Of a stretch of 47,290 bases of DNA, positions 8,325-16,756 are shown piece after piece. A program made the translations under genes and the position numbers. The stretch lies in NCBI RefSeq assembly GCF_001647025.1, contig NZ_LUKQ02000010.1, positions 1-47,290 of the forward strand. The letters are read 5' to 3'. The DNA comes from Endozoicomonas atrinae (GTDB lineage Bacteria > Pseudomonadota > Gammaproteobacteria > Pseudomonadales > Endozoicomonadaceae). Positions within the stretch are counted from its first letter, which is position 1. Each line of letters opens with the position of its first letter. The notes below the pieces were generated by a model that worked only from the letters and a program-made list of their open reading frames with translations, did no database searches and was not told where the DNA came from.

Positions 8325-9560
8325 TCAATGGCTGGCGATCAGCTTTTCCCGAGGAGCATACGTTTTCTGAACATACTCTTCGATCAGCTTTTTATAGTCT
8401 TCGGCGATATTCTCGCCTTTTAATGTGGTGTACTTCTCGCCATCAACAAATACCGGGGCAGAAGGTGCTTCGCCTGTGCCGGGCAGACTGATACCAATAT
8501 TGGCATGCTTGCTTTCTCCTGGACCGTTCACGATACAGCCCATCACGGCAACTTTCATATTTTCCACGCCTACATACTGGTGACGCCAGTTCACCATTTT
8601 ACTGCGCAGGAAACCATCCACTTCATCAGTCAGAACCCGGAAGAACGTGCTGGTGGTTCGACCACAGCCAGGGCAGGCAGTGACTTCCGGAGCAAAACTG
8701 CGCACCTCCAGAGCCTGCAGGATCTGCTGGGATACAATCACTTCCTTGTCACGGGATGCACCGGGCTCCGGGGTCAGAGAGGTCCGGATAGTGTTACCGA
8801 TGCCCTGCTGCAGAAGAATGCCCATGGCGACACTGGATGCCACGATGCCTTTGCTGCCCATACCTGCTTCGGTCAGGCCAAGGTGAAGGGCGTATTCACA
8901 GCGATCTGCGAGCATCTGGTAGACGCTGATCAGATCCTGTACCCGGGAAACCTTGCAGGAGATAACGATCTTGTTGGCTGCCAGACCTCGCTCTACAGCA
9001 GCATCTGCGCTGGTCAGAGAAGAAAGTACCAGCGCTTCATGGAGTATTTCCTGGGACGGTCTCGGATTTGCGGATCTTGCATTTTCATCCATCAGCTGGG
9101 TAGAGAGCTCTTTGTCAAGGCTACCCCAGTTAACGCCGATGCGAACCGGTTTATCGTATTTAATGGCAACATCAATCATTGCATTAAAACGGTCATCCTT
9201 TTTATTGCCGAAGCCAACATTGCCTGGATTAATCCGGTATTTATGCAGCAGTCTTGCTGTTTCATCATATTTCGTCAGCAACAGGTGGCCGTTGTAATGG
9301 AAGTCCCCAACAATAGGTACATTACAGTTGTGTTTGGCCAGACCTTCATAGATTGCAGGAATAGCGGCCGCTGCTTCCTCAGTATTCACCGTTACACGAA
9401 CGATTTCAGAGCCTGCATCCGCTAGCAGGCGAATCTGATCAATGGTTCTCTGGACATCAGCAGTATCAGTGTCTGTCATTGACTGAACTACTACGGGAGC
9501 ATCACCGCCAATGGTGACGTGTCCAACCTGAACAGCATGGGTTTTATGACGCCTGTCCAT
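8325..9560 (-). CDS. ispG: 4-hydroxy-3-methylbut-2-en-1-yl diphosphate synthase (flavodoxin)
   Basis: IspG/GcpE catalyses the penultimate step of the MEP isoprenoid pathway, the reductive ring opening of methylerythritol cyclodiphosphate, in the cytoplasm. The 411-residue protein has the N-terminal TIM-barrel ([42 protein letters not shown]) and the C-terminal [4Fe-4S] domain with cysteines in [12 protein letters not shown] and [11 protein letters not shown] place the start at 9560 (MDRRHKT), where GGAGA lies 9 nt upstream; a longer frame would add twelve non-conserved residues. It is in the same direction as slt, 89 bp downstream of it. Confidence 0.97.
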   Translation of the reverse strand: MDRRHKTHAVQVGHVTIGGDAPVVVQSMTDTDTADVQRTIDQIRLLADAGSEIVRVTVNTEEAAAAIPAIYEGLAKHNCNVPIVGDFHYNGHLLLTKYDETARLLHKYRINPGNVGFGNKKDDRFNAMIDVAIKYDKPVRIGVNWGSLDKELSTQLMDENARSANPRPSQEILHEALVLSSLTSADAAVERGLAANKIVISCKVSRVQDLISVYQMLADRCEYALHLGLTEAGMGSKGIVASSVAMGILLQQGIGNTIRTSLTPEPGASRDKEVIVSQQILQALEVRSFAPEVTACPGCGRTTSTFFRVLTDEVDGFLRSKMVNWRHQYVGVENMKVAVMGCIVNGPGESKHANIGISLPGTGEAPSAPVFVDGEKYTTLKGENIAEDYKKLIEEYVQKTYAPREKLIASH

Positions 9561-9649
9561 AAACGTTGTTCTCCAGATAATAAGAATTCGAACCAATCAG
9601 TTTATCAGAACCTGATGATTTGTCCTGAGCGATAAACCGAAGGATTCTA

Positions 9650-11674
9650 TCATGGTTTTCCATGCTCTCTCTGGGCAATTACAGTGGATTCCTGAAGGTT
9701 AAGGCTAAGGGAGGCCATCTCCTGAGATGAGAGCATACGTGCAGGCTGGTTTTCCAGCAGGCTGTATATGACACGATAAGACATGACGTTCTGAACGTAT
9801 TTACGGGTTTCGTCGTAGGGGATGGTCTCAATCCAGATATCCAGTGGCAGATGCCCTCTCTGCTTCAGCCAGCGCTTTACTGGTGTACTCCCGGCATTGT
9901 AAGCCGCAGTTGCCAGAATTCGACTGTCTTCAAACCGTTTTGACAACCAGGCCAGATGGGTAGTTCCAAGGGCTATATTGATTTCTGGTTTAAGGAGTTC
10001 TGATTTATTTCTGTACGGTATTCCTGCCTGCTTGGCAGCCTGTTTCGCAGTTGCCGGCATCAACTGCATTAACCCCATTGCGCCGGCGTTGGAGCGTGCC
10101 ATCGGGTGGAAGGCACTTTCCTGACGGGCAATGGCCAGAACCCATGGATAATCCAGCTCACGCTTTTCAGCCTGCTCACTGAAAATCTCTGCATCTGGTG
10201 CCGGGAATCGCAGGCTAAGGTCATCCCAGAGCGTTGCGCGGGCTGCTGCCATAATAGCCTGATGATGCCATTCCCATTGATGGGCGAGATAGGGGATTAA
10301 CTGCTTCTGTGTTTTATCCAGGCTTGGGGTTATCCGGTTAATCTCCATTTGGGCGTTATAAAAGCGTTTATGGTGAATCCACTCACGAATACGCTTAAAG
10401 CCCGGGTAATATTGCTTAAGCTTCTGCAGGTCCTGCTGGCGAATGGCTTTCTGCTGATGGTTAAGTTGAAATGGTTGCCCTTTCAGGTCTGCCACCAGAA
10501 ATGCGTAAAAGTTCCGTTCCTGACCAAGCGCTCTGAGCGTTGGAGTTTTCAGCAGGGAGGATCTCTTTGGAAAGGGCATGCCTACTATGTTATAGCTTTC
10601 CTCCTGAAACTTGAGGAGGGCAACTTCGTTCCAATAGCGCCAGCGGCTGTCGTTTCTGATAGCCCCTGGGAGATGTTCTATCAGTATCAGTACTCTTTCC
10701 CAGTCCTGATTGGCCAGTGCAAGTCTGATTCGCCACTCAGTGACCTTGTGGTAATGGAAGTCAGGATCAATACTGGCAATGATTTCTTCGGCGTTTTCAA
10801 CAAAATTCTTGGCAGCCTTCATCGCAATCTTCTGGTCGACAGCTGAACGCTGCTCCAAAGAAAAAGGATGGTTGTTACGCATTTTTAACCAGGTACTGAC
10901 GGCAAGGTTCAGGTCTTTGGAAATCAGCTTTTTGATGCCATGAATCATAATGATACGCTGATGTTCAAGGTCACCATTAAAGCGGGCTGTGTGAAGCAGC
11001 TCGGGATGTTTGTGTACTTCCCAGAACAGCTCTGTTGATACCTTGAACGACGTATCTTTAATTGACTTATCCAGGTAACGAGCCAGAGACAGGTTATGTT
11101 GTTCTGCAGCCATCCAGAAGCGCGCAAGGATAAGGCTTTGGGTTAGTTCTCCTGCTGCTTTCCAGCTTTCAAATAAAGGGTCGCAGGCCTTGTGCTGTGA
11201 CTTTCCCGTCAACCAGAGGCCTTTTGCCTCCTGCCAGGCTTGCTCTGTATATCCCAGTTTTTGCAGGGCTATGCCTTTCAGGCACTGATAGCGGCCATCA
11301 TCATCCTGTTGATAGGCATCCAGATAGGCTCTCCAGCTATTTTTACTGGCCAGGTAGCGAAGCCATCGTTGCTGGAGCTGGTCGGTCTGCGGTAAATCAG
11401 GGTATGTGCTGGCAAATTGGTCAATGTCGCTCTGGCTTATACGATTGAGGTAGTCTGCGAGGCTGAGATACTCAAGATAGGGAGCCAAAGGGTAATCACT
11501 GAGTTCGGATCGATAATTCTCGTAAAGCTGATAATTGCCTGTCTTCAGTGCTTTTTCGACATGTTTAAAGAGCATTTGCTGACGTTCTAACACATTACTC
11601 AGGCTGTATTGCGGGAGCAGAAGTGATATGGCAAATGAAGTAAAGATTAAGCAATGAGATAATTTGTTCGACAT
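9650..11674 (-). CDS. slt: Soluble lytic murein transglycosylase
   Basis: The 674-residue protein matches Slt70: signal peptide at the N-terminus (cleaved near residue 26), a long alpha-helical superhelix (the U and L domains, with YPLAPYLEYLSLADYL near residue 65), and a C-terminal lysozyme-like SLT domain. The catalytic Glu is E519 in AIARQESAF, followed by NAGAMGLMQLMPATA and the ATAAYNAGSTPVKRW segment. It cleaves peptidoglycan between MurNAc and GlcNAc to form 1,6-anhydro ends in the periplasm. Length is slightly above E. coli Slt (645). No strong Shine-Dalgarno is visible before the ATG. Confidence 0.95.
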   Translation of the reverse strand: MSNKLSHCLIFTSFAISLLLPQYSLSNVLERQQMLFKHVEKALKTGNYQLYENYRSELSDYPLAPYLEYLSLADYLNRISQSDIDQFASTYPDLPQTDQLQQRWLRYLASKNSWRAYLDAYQQDDDGRYQCLKGIALQKLGYTEQAWQEAKGLWLTGKSQHKACDPLFESWKAAGELTQSLILARFWMAAEQHNLSLARYLDKSIKDTSFKVSTELFWEVHKHPELLHTARFNGDLEHQRIIMIHGIKKLISKDLNLAVSTWLKMRNNHPFSLEQRSAVDQKIAMKAAKNFVENAEEIIASIDPDFHYHKVTEWRIRLALANQDWERVLILIEHLPGAIRNDSRWRYWNEVALLKFQEESYNIVGMPFPKRSSLLKTPTLRALGQERNFYAFLVADLKGQPFQLNHQQKAIRQQDLQKLKQYYPGFKRIREWIHHKRFYNAQMEINRITPSLDKTQKQLIPYLAHQWEWHHQAIMAAARATLWDDLSLRFPAPDAEIFSEQAEKRELDYPWVLAIARQESAFHPMARSNAGAMGLMQLMPATAKQAAKQAGIPYRNKSELLKPEINIALGTTHLAWLSKRFEDSRILATAAYNAGSTPVKRWLKQRGHLPLDIWIETIPYDETRKYVQNVMSYRVIYSLLENQPARMLSSQEMASLSLNLQESTVIAQREHGKP

Positions 11675-12055
11675 AACAAAAGCTTCAATCTCTATGGTCC
11701 CTGTTAGTGACTGCGTAAAACGTCCTGTCTTACTCTTAGTTTGATAAAAGCCCAGCCAATTAGCAGTAGATTGCTAATCATATATTGTTGACACATTGTT
11801 CAGGTACTTACTATGACGTCACTGATGTAAGTTTTATGAACTGCTCATGGCAACTCTTTATACACTGTTATATTTTGCGAGCTTATAACAGTCAATCGGC
11901 AGATTGATACCAGGGTGTAGCTTTGGGAGTGTTAAAAAGTTGCTGACCTTAGGGCTACATGTAAAGTACGGTTTTCCTGCTAGATTTTATGTTTTTAGAA
12001 CTTTTTCGTATTTAAAAAAATATTCCAATAACTAGATGAATGAGGTGCAGTAAAT
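11675..12055. other. Divergent intergenic region between slt and the antitoxin gene
   Basis: About 380 bp with no credible ORF. A TTGACA at 11788-11793 and TACTAT at 11809-11814 (15-bp spacing) make a possible + strand promoter, although it is about 240 bp from the next gene. An 8-bp palindrome TGACGTCA follows at 11814-11821. No repeat or RNA gene is recognised. Confidence 0.35.
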
Positions 12056-12238
12056 ATGGCAAAAGAAACAACTGTGCGGGCACGAATTGATGAGTCATTA
12101 AAGCTAGAGGCTGAAGATATTCTGCGCCAACTTGGGCTAACCACTTCCCAGGCAATTAACCTCTATTTCAGTCAGATTGTGTTGCAGCGGGGTATGCCTT
12201 TTGATGTTCGTCTGCCAGAAGAGTCTGTAAAAAAATAA
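12056..12238 (+). CDS. RelB/DinJ family antitoxin, short and without an adjacent toxin
   Basis: Sixty residues: an N-terminal ribbon-helix-helix of the RelB/DinJ type (TVRARIDESLKLEAEDILRQ, then LGLTTSQAINLYFSQIV, then GMPFDVRLPE), closely resembling the first 55 residues of E. coli DinJ. It lacks the extra C-terminal 25-30 residues that wrap around the toxin in DinJ-YafQ. GAGGTG precedes the ATG. No toxin gene follows: the next gene is on the opposite strand and ends three bases away. It could be a truncated module or an RHH regulator in its own right. Confidence 0.8.
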   Translation: MAKETTVRARIDESLKLEAEDILRQLGLTTSQAINLYFSQIVLQRGMPFDVRLPEESVKK

Positions 12239-12241
12239 TGC

Positions 12242-12949
12242 TTACCAGTAGAGCAGATAAGTATCACCATGGCTAAGTACGGCGTGTCCCTGAAGAGTAA
12301 TACGCCGGTCGTCAAAATGGTAATCCCTGAGAGGGGCAATCTGGTGCAAAAGTTCTCCAGAGTGAATAACCATCTGACCAGTATGGTAGTCAATAAATGT
12401 ACATTCGCTGTTAATCTCCGTGTTGCCCAGTAGAGTGGACCATAAGGGCATTGCCATAAGGTCTTCATGACCCTCAGGCCAGGTATTAAGGCCTGCCCCA
12501 CTTCTTGGTAATTCCAGCGACAGAGTAAAGGACAGAGTGTTTGCTTCGAGGTCAATGCGCTGGTCTTCTGGCCATTGTAATGTCTTGTGCTGAAGGTCGA
12601 TGTGCATGCTGGCAACCGGGTTGAGAAATTGCTTGTGGGCCAGAAAAATGTGGAAACCAGGTAGAGCCTGACTATCACTGAGTTGGCAATTTTTGCCAGT
12701 GGCTTGTTTCAAGCCATCAACCACCAGATCGTAAAGCCATGCAAACTGGTTTAGCAGGATCGGGTTTAGTCGGGCTGCTTTATCATAATATCGGCTATTA
12801 CTCACTCTGGAACTGTCCAGATAGCTGGCAGCTCCCAGGGTAAAAAATGGGAGTTGGATATTGCGCTGTTCCCAGTGATCAGCGAGTTCATCGATCTGAT
12901 CGATAGCTTTCGCAATTTGTTTGTCGGACAGGATGTCGATGGTTTGCAT
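12242..12949 (-). CDS. 2-oxoglutarate/Fe(II)-dependent oxygenase-like protein
   Basis: The 235-residue protein carries the pattern of the double-stranded beta-helix oxygenases: His116-x-Asp118 in ASMHIDLQHK, a distal His202 in GELLHQIAPL, and an Arg (R215 or R216, in RRITLQGHAV) for the 2-oxoglutarate carboxylate. The strand FTLSLELPRSGAGLNTWP between them fits the fold. I cannot name a substrate. The gene is divergent from the Rieske gene, with start codons about 100 bp apart, so the two may share a control region. The call rests on motif spacing, not on a named homologue. Confidence 0.7.
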   Translation of the reverse strand: MQTIDILSDKQIAKAIDQIDELADHWEQRNIQLPFFTLGAASYLDSSRVSNSRYYDKAARLNPILLNQFAWLYDLVVDGLKQATGKNCQLSDSQALPGFHIFLAHKQFLNPVASMHIDLQHKTLQWPEDQRIDLEANTLSFTLSLELPRSGAGLNTWPEGHEDLMAMPLWSTLLGNTEINSECTFIDYHTGQMVIHSGELLHQIAPLRDYHFDDRRITLQGHAVLSHGDTYLLYW

Positions 12950-13049
12950 CGGGTATTCTGGTTAGGGGTGGTATTATCTTTTATCGACCTTTCACGTAAG
13001 TCTGTAAGTGGCTGGCCATGGGGTTAGCGACTTAATTTCAGGGGAAGTA

Positions 13050-13364
13050 ATGATTCGTTTGTGTTCTATCGATGAACTTCAGGATCCCGGTAGTAAAGGT
13101 TTCCATAATGAGCGTGGACACGTTTTTGCGGTACGCAAAGGCGATCAGGTGTATGTCTACGAAAACAGTTGCCCACATTACGGTATCAACCTTGAGTGGC
13201 AGCCGGATCAGTTTCTGGATGCTGATAAGCGACTGATCCAGTGCGCTACCCACGGTGCTCAGTTTCTGATTGAGACAGGGGAGTGTATCGCGGGGCCTTG
13301 TCCGGGAGATATGTTGACAGCTCTGGAGTGCGAAGTCAGAGAGGGAGTTGTCTACCTGAAATAA
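13050..13364 (+). CDS. Small Rieske [2Fe-2S] domain protein
   Basis: A stand-alone Rieske domain of 104 residues. Cluster ligands are C41-P-H43 and C65-A-T-H68, spaced 21 residues apart as in Rieske ferredoxins of oxygenase systems. No transmembrane helix or signal peptide is seen, so it should be a soluble electron carrier. I start it at the ATG at 13050, which has GGGGA just upstream; the same frame is open to a GTG at 13008. It is divergent from the oxygenase-like gene, which suggests but does not prove that it supplies electrons to a related reaction. Confidence 0.88.
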   Translation: MIRLCSIDELQDPGSKGFHNERGHVFAVRKGDQVYVYENSCPHYGINLEWQPDQFLDADKRLIQCATHGAQFLIETGECIAGPCPGDMLTALECEVREGVVYLK

Positions 13365-13457
13365 GTATCGAATATAACGAAGCGGAACTTCTTATTTAGT
13401 CTTTTGTCCTATAAGTGTGAGTGGAAACCAAGAACGCTAACTAAGGAGGATAAAATT

Positions 13458-14027
13458 ATGGATCCGATGTCGGCCAATCAACACAGTAATCCAACAACTA
13501 ATCACGATGCAAGTGATGCTCGGTCCGTAGAAAGTCAAACATCTCGTTCCTATAACGGAAGGGATATATCAATCTCGTATAACGCACCTAATACCATATG
13601 GCCTGAAGGCGATTCTTTGACCTGGTTGTACCCCACGTTTGCCCGTAGGCTGTGCATGGCAGGATCAGCTGAAAAGGCGAAACAAACTCCCTACGAAGTT
13701 ATGTCCGATTTAAGTTCAGCTGCAAATAAGCTTGAGGGTAAAGGGGCCTGCTGGACTACCAGGGACTATACGGAAAGGCTAAGTCAAATTGTAAATGATG
13801 AAAGCCCTGAAGTCCGTGAGGCCCTTCTGAAACAAAATGTTCTTTATGGCGATGTAACTAGGTCAGCAATGGATATTTGGGATGAATTATCCGACATGAC
13901 CAGATACACCAACATGATGCTCAAATCTCCCGAGCCAGGTAAAACAGGATACGATTATTTTACTGAGCAATTAAATAGAATAACGGGACGGACTTCGCGA
14001 TCCGTCGAACCCGCAGTTAGGAATTAA
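13458..14027 (+). CDS. Hypothetical protein, no recognised family
   Basis: A 189-residue soluble protein. The first 50 residues are Ser/Thr/Asn/Gln-rich and probably disordered; the rest looks helical, with a WTTRDYTERLSQIVN segment and a later SAMDIWDELSDMTRYTNMML helix. There is no signal peptide or membrane segment. A very strong Shine-Dalgarno (AAGGAGG at 13443-13449) lies 8 nt before the ATG at 13458, which decides this start and suggests good expression. A disordered N-terminus ahead of a helical body is seen in many secreted effectors, but nothing here is diagnostic. Confidence 0.7.
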   Translation: MDPMSANQHSNPTTNHDASDARSVESQTSRSYNGRDISISYNAPNTIWPEGDSLTWLYPTFARRLCMAGSAEKAKQTPYEVMSDLSSAANKLEGKGACWTTRDYTERLSQIVNDESPEVREALLKQNVLYGDVTRSAMDIWDELSDMTRYTNMMLKSPEPGKTGYDYFTEQLNRITGRTSRSVEPAVRN

Positions 14028-14050
14028 TGAAATAACTTCCCTGTTTTCAT

Positions 14051-14117
14051 GTCCGGACTCTGTTCGGACTGAGCTTGTGGAAGACCGGTGGCACCACCCT
14101 TCGACGGGCCCAGGGTG
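14051..14117. repeat. REP/BIME-like palindromic intergenic element
   Basis: Two imperfect palindromes lie in tandem in the gap before the SIS-CBS gene: GTCCG...CGGAC (14051-14069) and CACCCT...AGGGTG (14095-14117), the latter around TCGACGGGCCC. The combination resembles degraded copies of the widespread TTCGACAAGCTCAG-type interspersed repeat. Only one copy is seen in this window, so repeat status is inference. Confidence 0.45.
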
Positions 14118-14257
14118 AATGGAAATGGGGAACTTATTAAAGGACAATTCCTTGGTTAGCTTGAATAGTATTAAACGTCCACGATCAATGCTCCTGATCA
14201 ATTATCTATCAATACCTCTGTGTCAAACTGATGGGAAATGATTAGAAGAGATGGACT

Positions 14258-15193
14258 ATGAATTTAGACCAAAATCAGCTGGTTTCTGATGTCATGCGCA
14301 ACAGTGTTGCCGGACAGATCGAAGCACTAAAGTCACTGGAAGCCAGAATCAATGGTAGCTTCAGTGCGGCTCTTGAACTGTTGGCCGAGTGTCGTGGGCG
14401 CGCCATCATGTTTGGTATGAAACAGTCTGGTCTGGTGGGTCAGAAAATCGCTGCAACGCTCTATGCCACAGGCTTGTCAACGCACATACTGAATGCTGCT
14501 GAAACCTGGGAAGACAATCTGAGCATGATTGGTCCTGGGGACGTTATTATCATGCTGTCTTACAGTGGCAGGACTGAAGAGCTGCTACGCCTTTATCCTG
14601 CAATCCGGCAAATGGGCAATAAAGTGATTGCCATCACCGGTGACCCAGTGGGACCTGTTGCTGAGCAGGCAGATATAGTGCTGGACGCCAGTGTGGTTGA
14701 GAGCCGTGAAGACAGAGAGCAGGCTCCCACGACCTATACTACAGTCCTGTTGGCTATTGGCGATCTACTGGCTGAAACCCTGATTCGTAGACGCATGTTC
14801 AGTTCTCCCGAAGCGCAGCAAAGTGACCAGAAAATGGTGTGGGTACGGGACGTGGTTCGCCGTGGTGACCTTGCTGTTGTAACGCCCGACTGCAGTCTCA
14901 GACAGGTCATGCAGACCATGACCAGCCATCGAACCAACCTCTGTCTTGTCATGGAAGGAGATTTGCTGTGCGGCATCATTACCGATGGTGACCTGCGCCG
15001 TAATCTGGCGGGTGCTGAGAGTCTTCAGGGTATCAAGGCAAGAAATATTATGAATGGTACACCGATCTGTGTTCAGGAAAATATCAGTGCTGAAGAAGCT
15101 CGGCTTTTAATGAAAGAGCAGGGCATTCATACGCTGGTGGTGAAGGATCGTGACCAGAATGTGGTTGGTCTTCTGACCATTGACAGCGTTTAG
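14258..15193 (+). CDS. SIS-CBS protein related to arabinose-5-phosphate isomerase, catalytic residues replaced
   Basis: The 311-residue protein has the KdsD/GutQ architecture: an N-terminal SIS sugar-phosphate domain (about 30-190) and two CBS repeats (about 205-311, with IITDGDLRRNLAG and GIHTLVVKDRDQNVVGLL). The SIS core aligns with KdsD (IMFGMKQSGLVGQKIAATL for the GMGKSGH loop; APTTYTTVLLAIGDLLAE). The residues proposed for isomerase chemistry in E. coli KdsD are altered: the Lys is Q56, the HGD histidine is E85, the Glu after SNSG is R105, and the C-terminal HPGG segment is missing. It may be a sugar-phosphate-sensing protein and not an isomerase. Confidence 0.8.
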   Translation: MNLDQNQLVSDVMRNSVAGQIEALKSLEARINGSFSAALELLAECRGRAIMFGMKQSGLVGQKIAATLYATGLSTHILNAAETWEDNLSMIGPGDVIIMLSYSGRTEELLRLYPAIRQMGNKVIAITGDPVGPVAEQADIVLDASVVESREDREQAPTTYTTVLLAIGDLLAETLIRRRMFSSPEAQQSDQKMVWVRDVVRRGDLAVVTPDCSLRQVMQTMTSHRTNLCLVMEGDLLCGIITDGDLRRNLAGAESLQGIKARNIMNGTPICVQENISAEEARLLMKEQGIHTLVVKDRDQNVVGLLTIDSV

Positions 15194-15248
15194 GTAGTAC
15201 AGTCCCCACCACGAATGGTATGGAGCGGTATCTCCAAACCTGGTTTTA

Positions 15249-15513
15249 CTAGGGGGCGTTCTCAATTAGACATGTGACCAGCCACCCACGGTTTATGCCA
15301 GACAAGGCGCGAACTGCGCAATGTGGTTATTCCACATAAGCCGTGAGCAACGATGAATGGCGCAAACCGTGGGCGGCCCTTCGGGTTGATCACACAAGCA
15401 CTCATGCCGTGTTGAACGACTTGAACATGGAACCACCATTACCAGCGCCGTTCGCCTTGCCTGAGAGCTTGTGTGATCAACTGGTCTCATGACTAATTGA
15501 GAGCGCCCCCTAG
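15249..15513. mobile_element. MITE-like element with CTAG target duplications (IS5-type)
   Basis: Outer ends 15249-15281 and 15481-15513 are inverted repeats matching at 30 of 33 positions, starting CTAGGGGGCG. The CTAG at each edge can be read as a 4-bp target duplication of the YTAR type used by one IS5 subgroup, leaving a 257-bp body. Two internal stem-loops are nested inside: CCCACGGTTT (15285-15294) with AAACCGTGGG (15364-15373), and TTGATCACACAAGC (15386-15399) with its exact complement (15467-15480). No transposase is encoded, so it is non-autonomous. Confidence 0.75.
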
Positions 15514-15603
15514 CGATTAAATCTGTTAAGCTCATAACCCTGTTCGTACCTGCCGTTCAGTTCGATCAGTGTCGTTCACTTGTTCAATGAAGAAGCTGGC
15601 TTA

Positions 15604-16056
15604 ATGGATAAAATTGACCGAAACATACTACGGGAGTTGCAGGAGGATACGACTCCCTCGTTGGCTGAGCTGGCCGAGAAAGTCAGTTTGTCACCAACTC
15701 CCTGCTGGAAGCGCATTAAGCGTCTTGAGGCTGAAGGATATATCACCAGGCGTGTCGCTCTGGTAAATCCTGAAAAGGTTGGGTTAGGGGTTTCTGTTTT
15801 TGTTCATATTAAAACCCGTCACCACAACAGCGAGTGGCTGGCGTCTTTTGGAAAGGTAGTGGCCAGCTATCCGGAAATTGCTGAATGCTATCGGATGAGT
15901 GGTGAATATGATTATTTACTCAGAGTTGTTGTGAAAGATATTCAGTCATTTGATCGTTTCTATAAGGAACTGGTCAATACGGTAGAGGGGTTGACCGATG
16001 TCACCTCCAGCTTTGCCATGGAACAGATGAAGTACACGACAGCACTTCCTTTGTGA
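15604..16056 (+). CDS. Lrp/AsnC family transcriptional regulator
   Basis: A 150-residue regulator with an N-terminal winged helix-turn-helix (DKIDRNILRELQEDTTPSLAELAEKV, then SLSPTPCWKRIKRLEAEGYI) and a C-terminal RAM/AsnC ligand-binding domain (VSVFVHIKTRHH, CYRMSGEYDYLLRVVVKDI). I place the start at the ATG at 15604, since the family normally begins a few residues before the first helix; an upstream TTG would add eight. It is distinct from the Lrp at 35148. Such proteins sense amino acids; the target is unknown, and the neighbouring MITE may have disturbed its upstream region. Confidence 0.88.
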   Translation: MDKIDRNILRELQEDTTPSLAELAEKVSLSPTPCWKRIKRLEAEGYITRRVALVNPEKVGLGVSVFVHIKTRHHNSEWLASFGKVVASYPEIAECYRMSGEYDYLLRVVVKDIQSFDRFYKELVNTVEGLTDVTSSFAMEQMKYTTALPL

Positions 16057-16135
16057 ATATTTTGAGATGATTGATAATTCTTTGGAAGGGGCGTTTAATG
16101 CAGTGCACCTTTCATTTCAGAAAAAGAAATTCGTT

Positions 16136-16687
16136 ATGAAGCTCAAGATAACATCCATACTGTCCATTTTTCTCGTTCTGGCAATTGCATTCCCCATGAT
16201 GAGTGCACACGCTGCTTCAAAAGAAGAGTTGAATGCTGAAGTCAGGGCAACCCTGAAAAAGCTGTATCAGGAGAGACCTGCTGCAAAAGAGCTGGGTGCA
16301 AAGGCTAAAGGTATTCTGGTATTCCCTACGGTGGTCAAAGGTGGAATCGGAATTGGCGGTGAGTTTGGTGATGGCGCACTTCTGGTTAACAATCGTATCA
16401 GCGCCTACTACCGTACCATTTCCGCCTCCATAGGATTTCAGCTTGGGGCTCAGGCTCGATCTCAGGTCATTATGTTTATGACCGGCAGTGCTCTGAAGAA
16501 CTTTCAGAGTAGTGATGGCTGGGAGGCAGGGGTGGATGGCAGCGTGGCTATTGCTGAGTTTGGCGTAGGGGGGACAATCACTACTGAAACTGCAAAAGCA
16601 CCCATTATCGGCTTTATTCTGGATAATAAGGGGCTAATGTATAACCTGACCCTTGAAGGCTCTAAAATCAGTAGAATCAATAAATAA
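16136..16687 (+). CDS. SYLF/Ysc84-domain exported protein
   Basis: A 183-residue protein with a signal peptide (cleavage after AHA, about residue 27) followed by a SYLF (Ysc84) domain: AKGILVFPTVVKGGIGIGGEFGDGALLV, a SIGFQLGAQARSQVIMFMT strand region, and GWEAGVDGSVAIAEFGVGG near the end. In bacteria these are periplasmic or outer-membrane-associated proteins of poorly known function; the eukaryotic SYLF domain binds phosphoinositides. No lipobox is visible. The ATG at 16136 is chosen because it begins the signal peptide. A good terminator follows. Confidence 0.85.
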   Translation: MKLKITSILSIFLVLAIAFPMMSAHAASKEELNAEVRATLKKLYQERPAAKELGAKAKGILVFPTVVKGGIGIGGEFGDGALLVNNRISAYYRTISASIGFQLGAQARSQVIMFMTGSALKNFQSSDGWEAGVDGSVAIAEFGVGGTITTETAKAPIIGFILDNKGLMYNLTLEGSKISRINK

Positions 16688-16710
16688 TAGAGTCTTTGTA
16701 TCACTCTTTG

Positions 16711-16741
16711 ATATAGGGAGTAATGATACTCCCTATATTTG
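16711..16741 (+). terminator. Intrinsic terminator after the SYLF gene
   Basis: ATATAGGGAGT and ACTCCCTATAT form a perfect 11-bp stem with a 6-nt loop, followed by TTT. It separates the SYLF gene from the convergent secreted-protein gene. Confidence 0.75.
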
Positions 16742-16756
16742 CACTCCGCACAGACG

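Noticed and set aside
8505-9425. 306-codon open frame on the + strand
   Set aside because: It lies wholly antisense to ispG, whose protein is unmistakable; the translation is Cys/His-rich with no domain and no Shine-Dalgarno.
10349-10846. 165-codon open frame on the + strand
   Set aside because: Antisense shadow of slt, without any recognisable motif.
12239-12949. Toxin partner for the RelB/DinJ antitoxin
   Set aside because: The adjacent gene is convergent, 235 residues and oxygenase-like; it has no RelE/YafQ features.
15293-15535. 80-codon minus-strand frame inside the MITE
   Set aside because: It spans the element's inverted repeats and boundary and has no known domain; at most a relic of the parent element.
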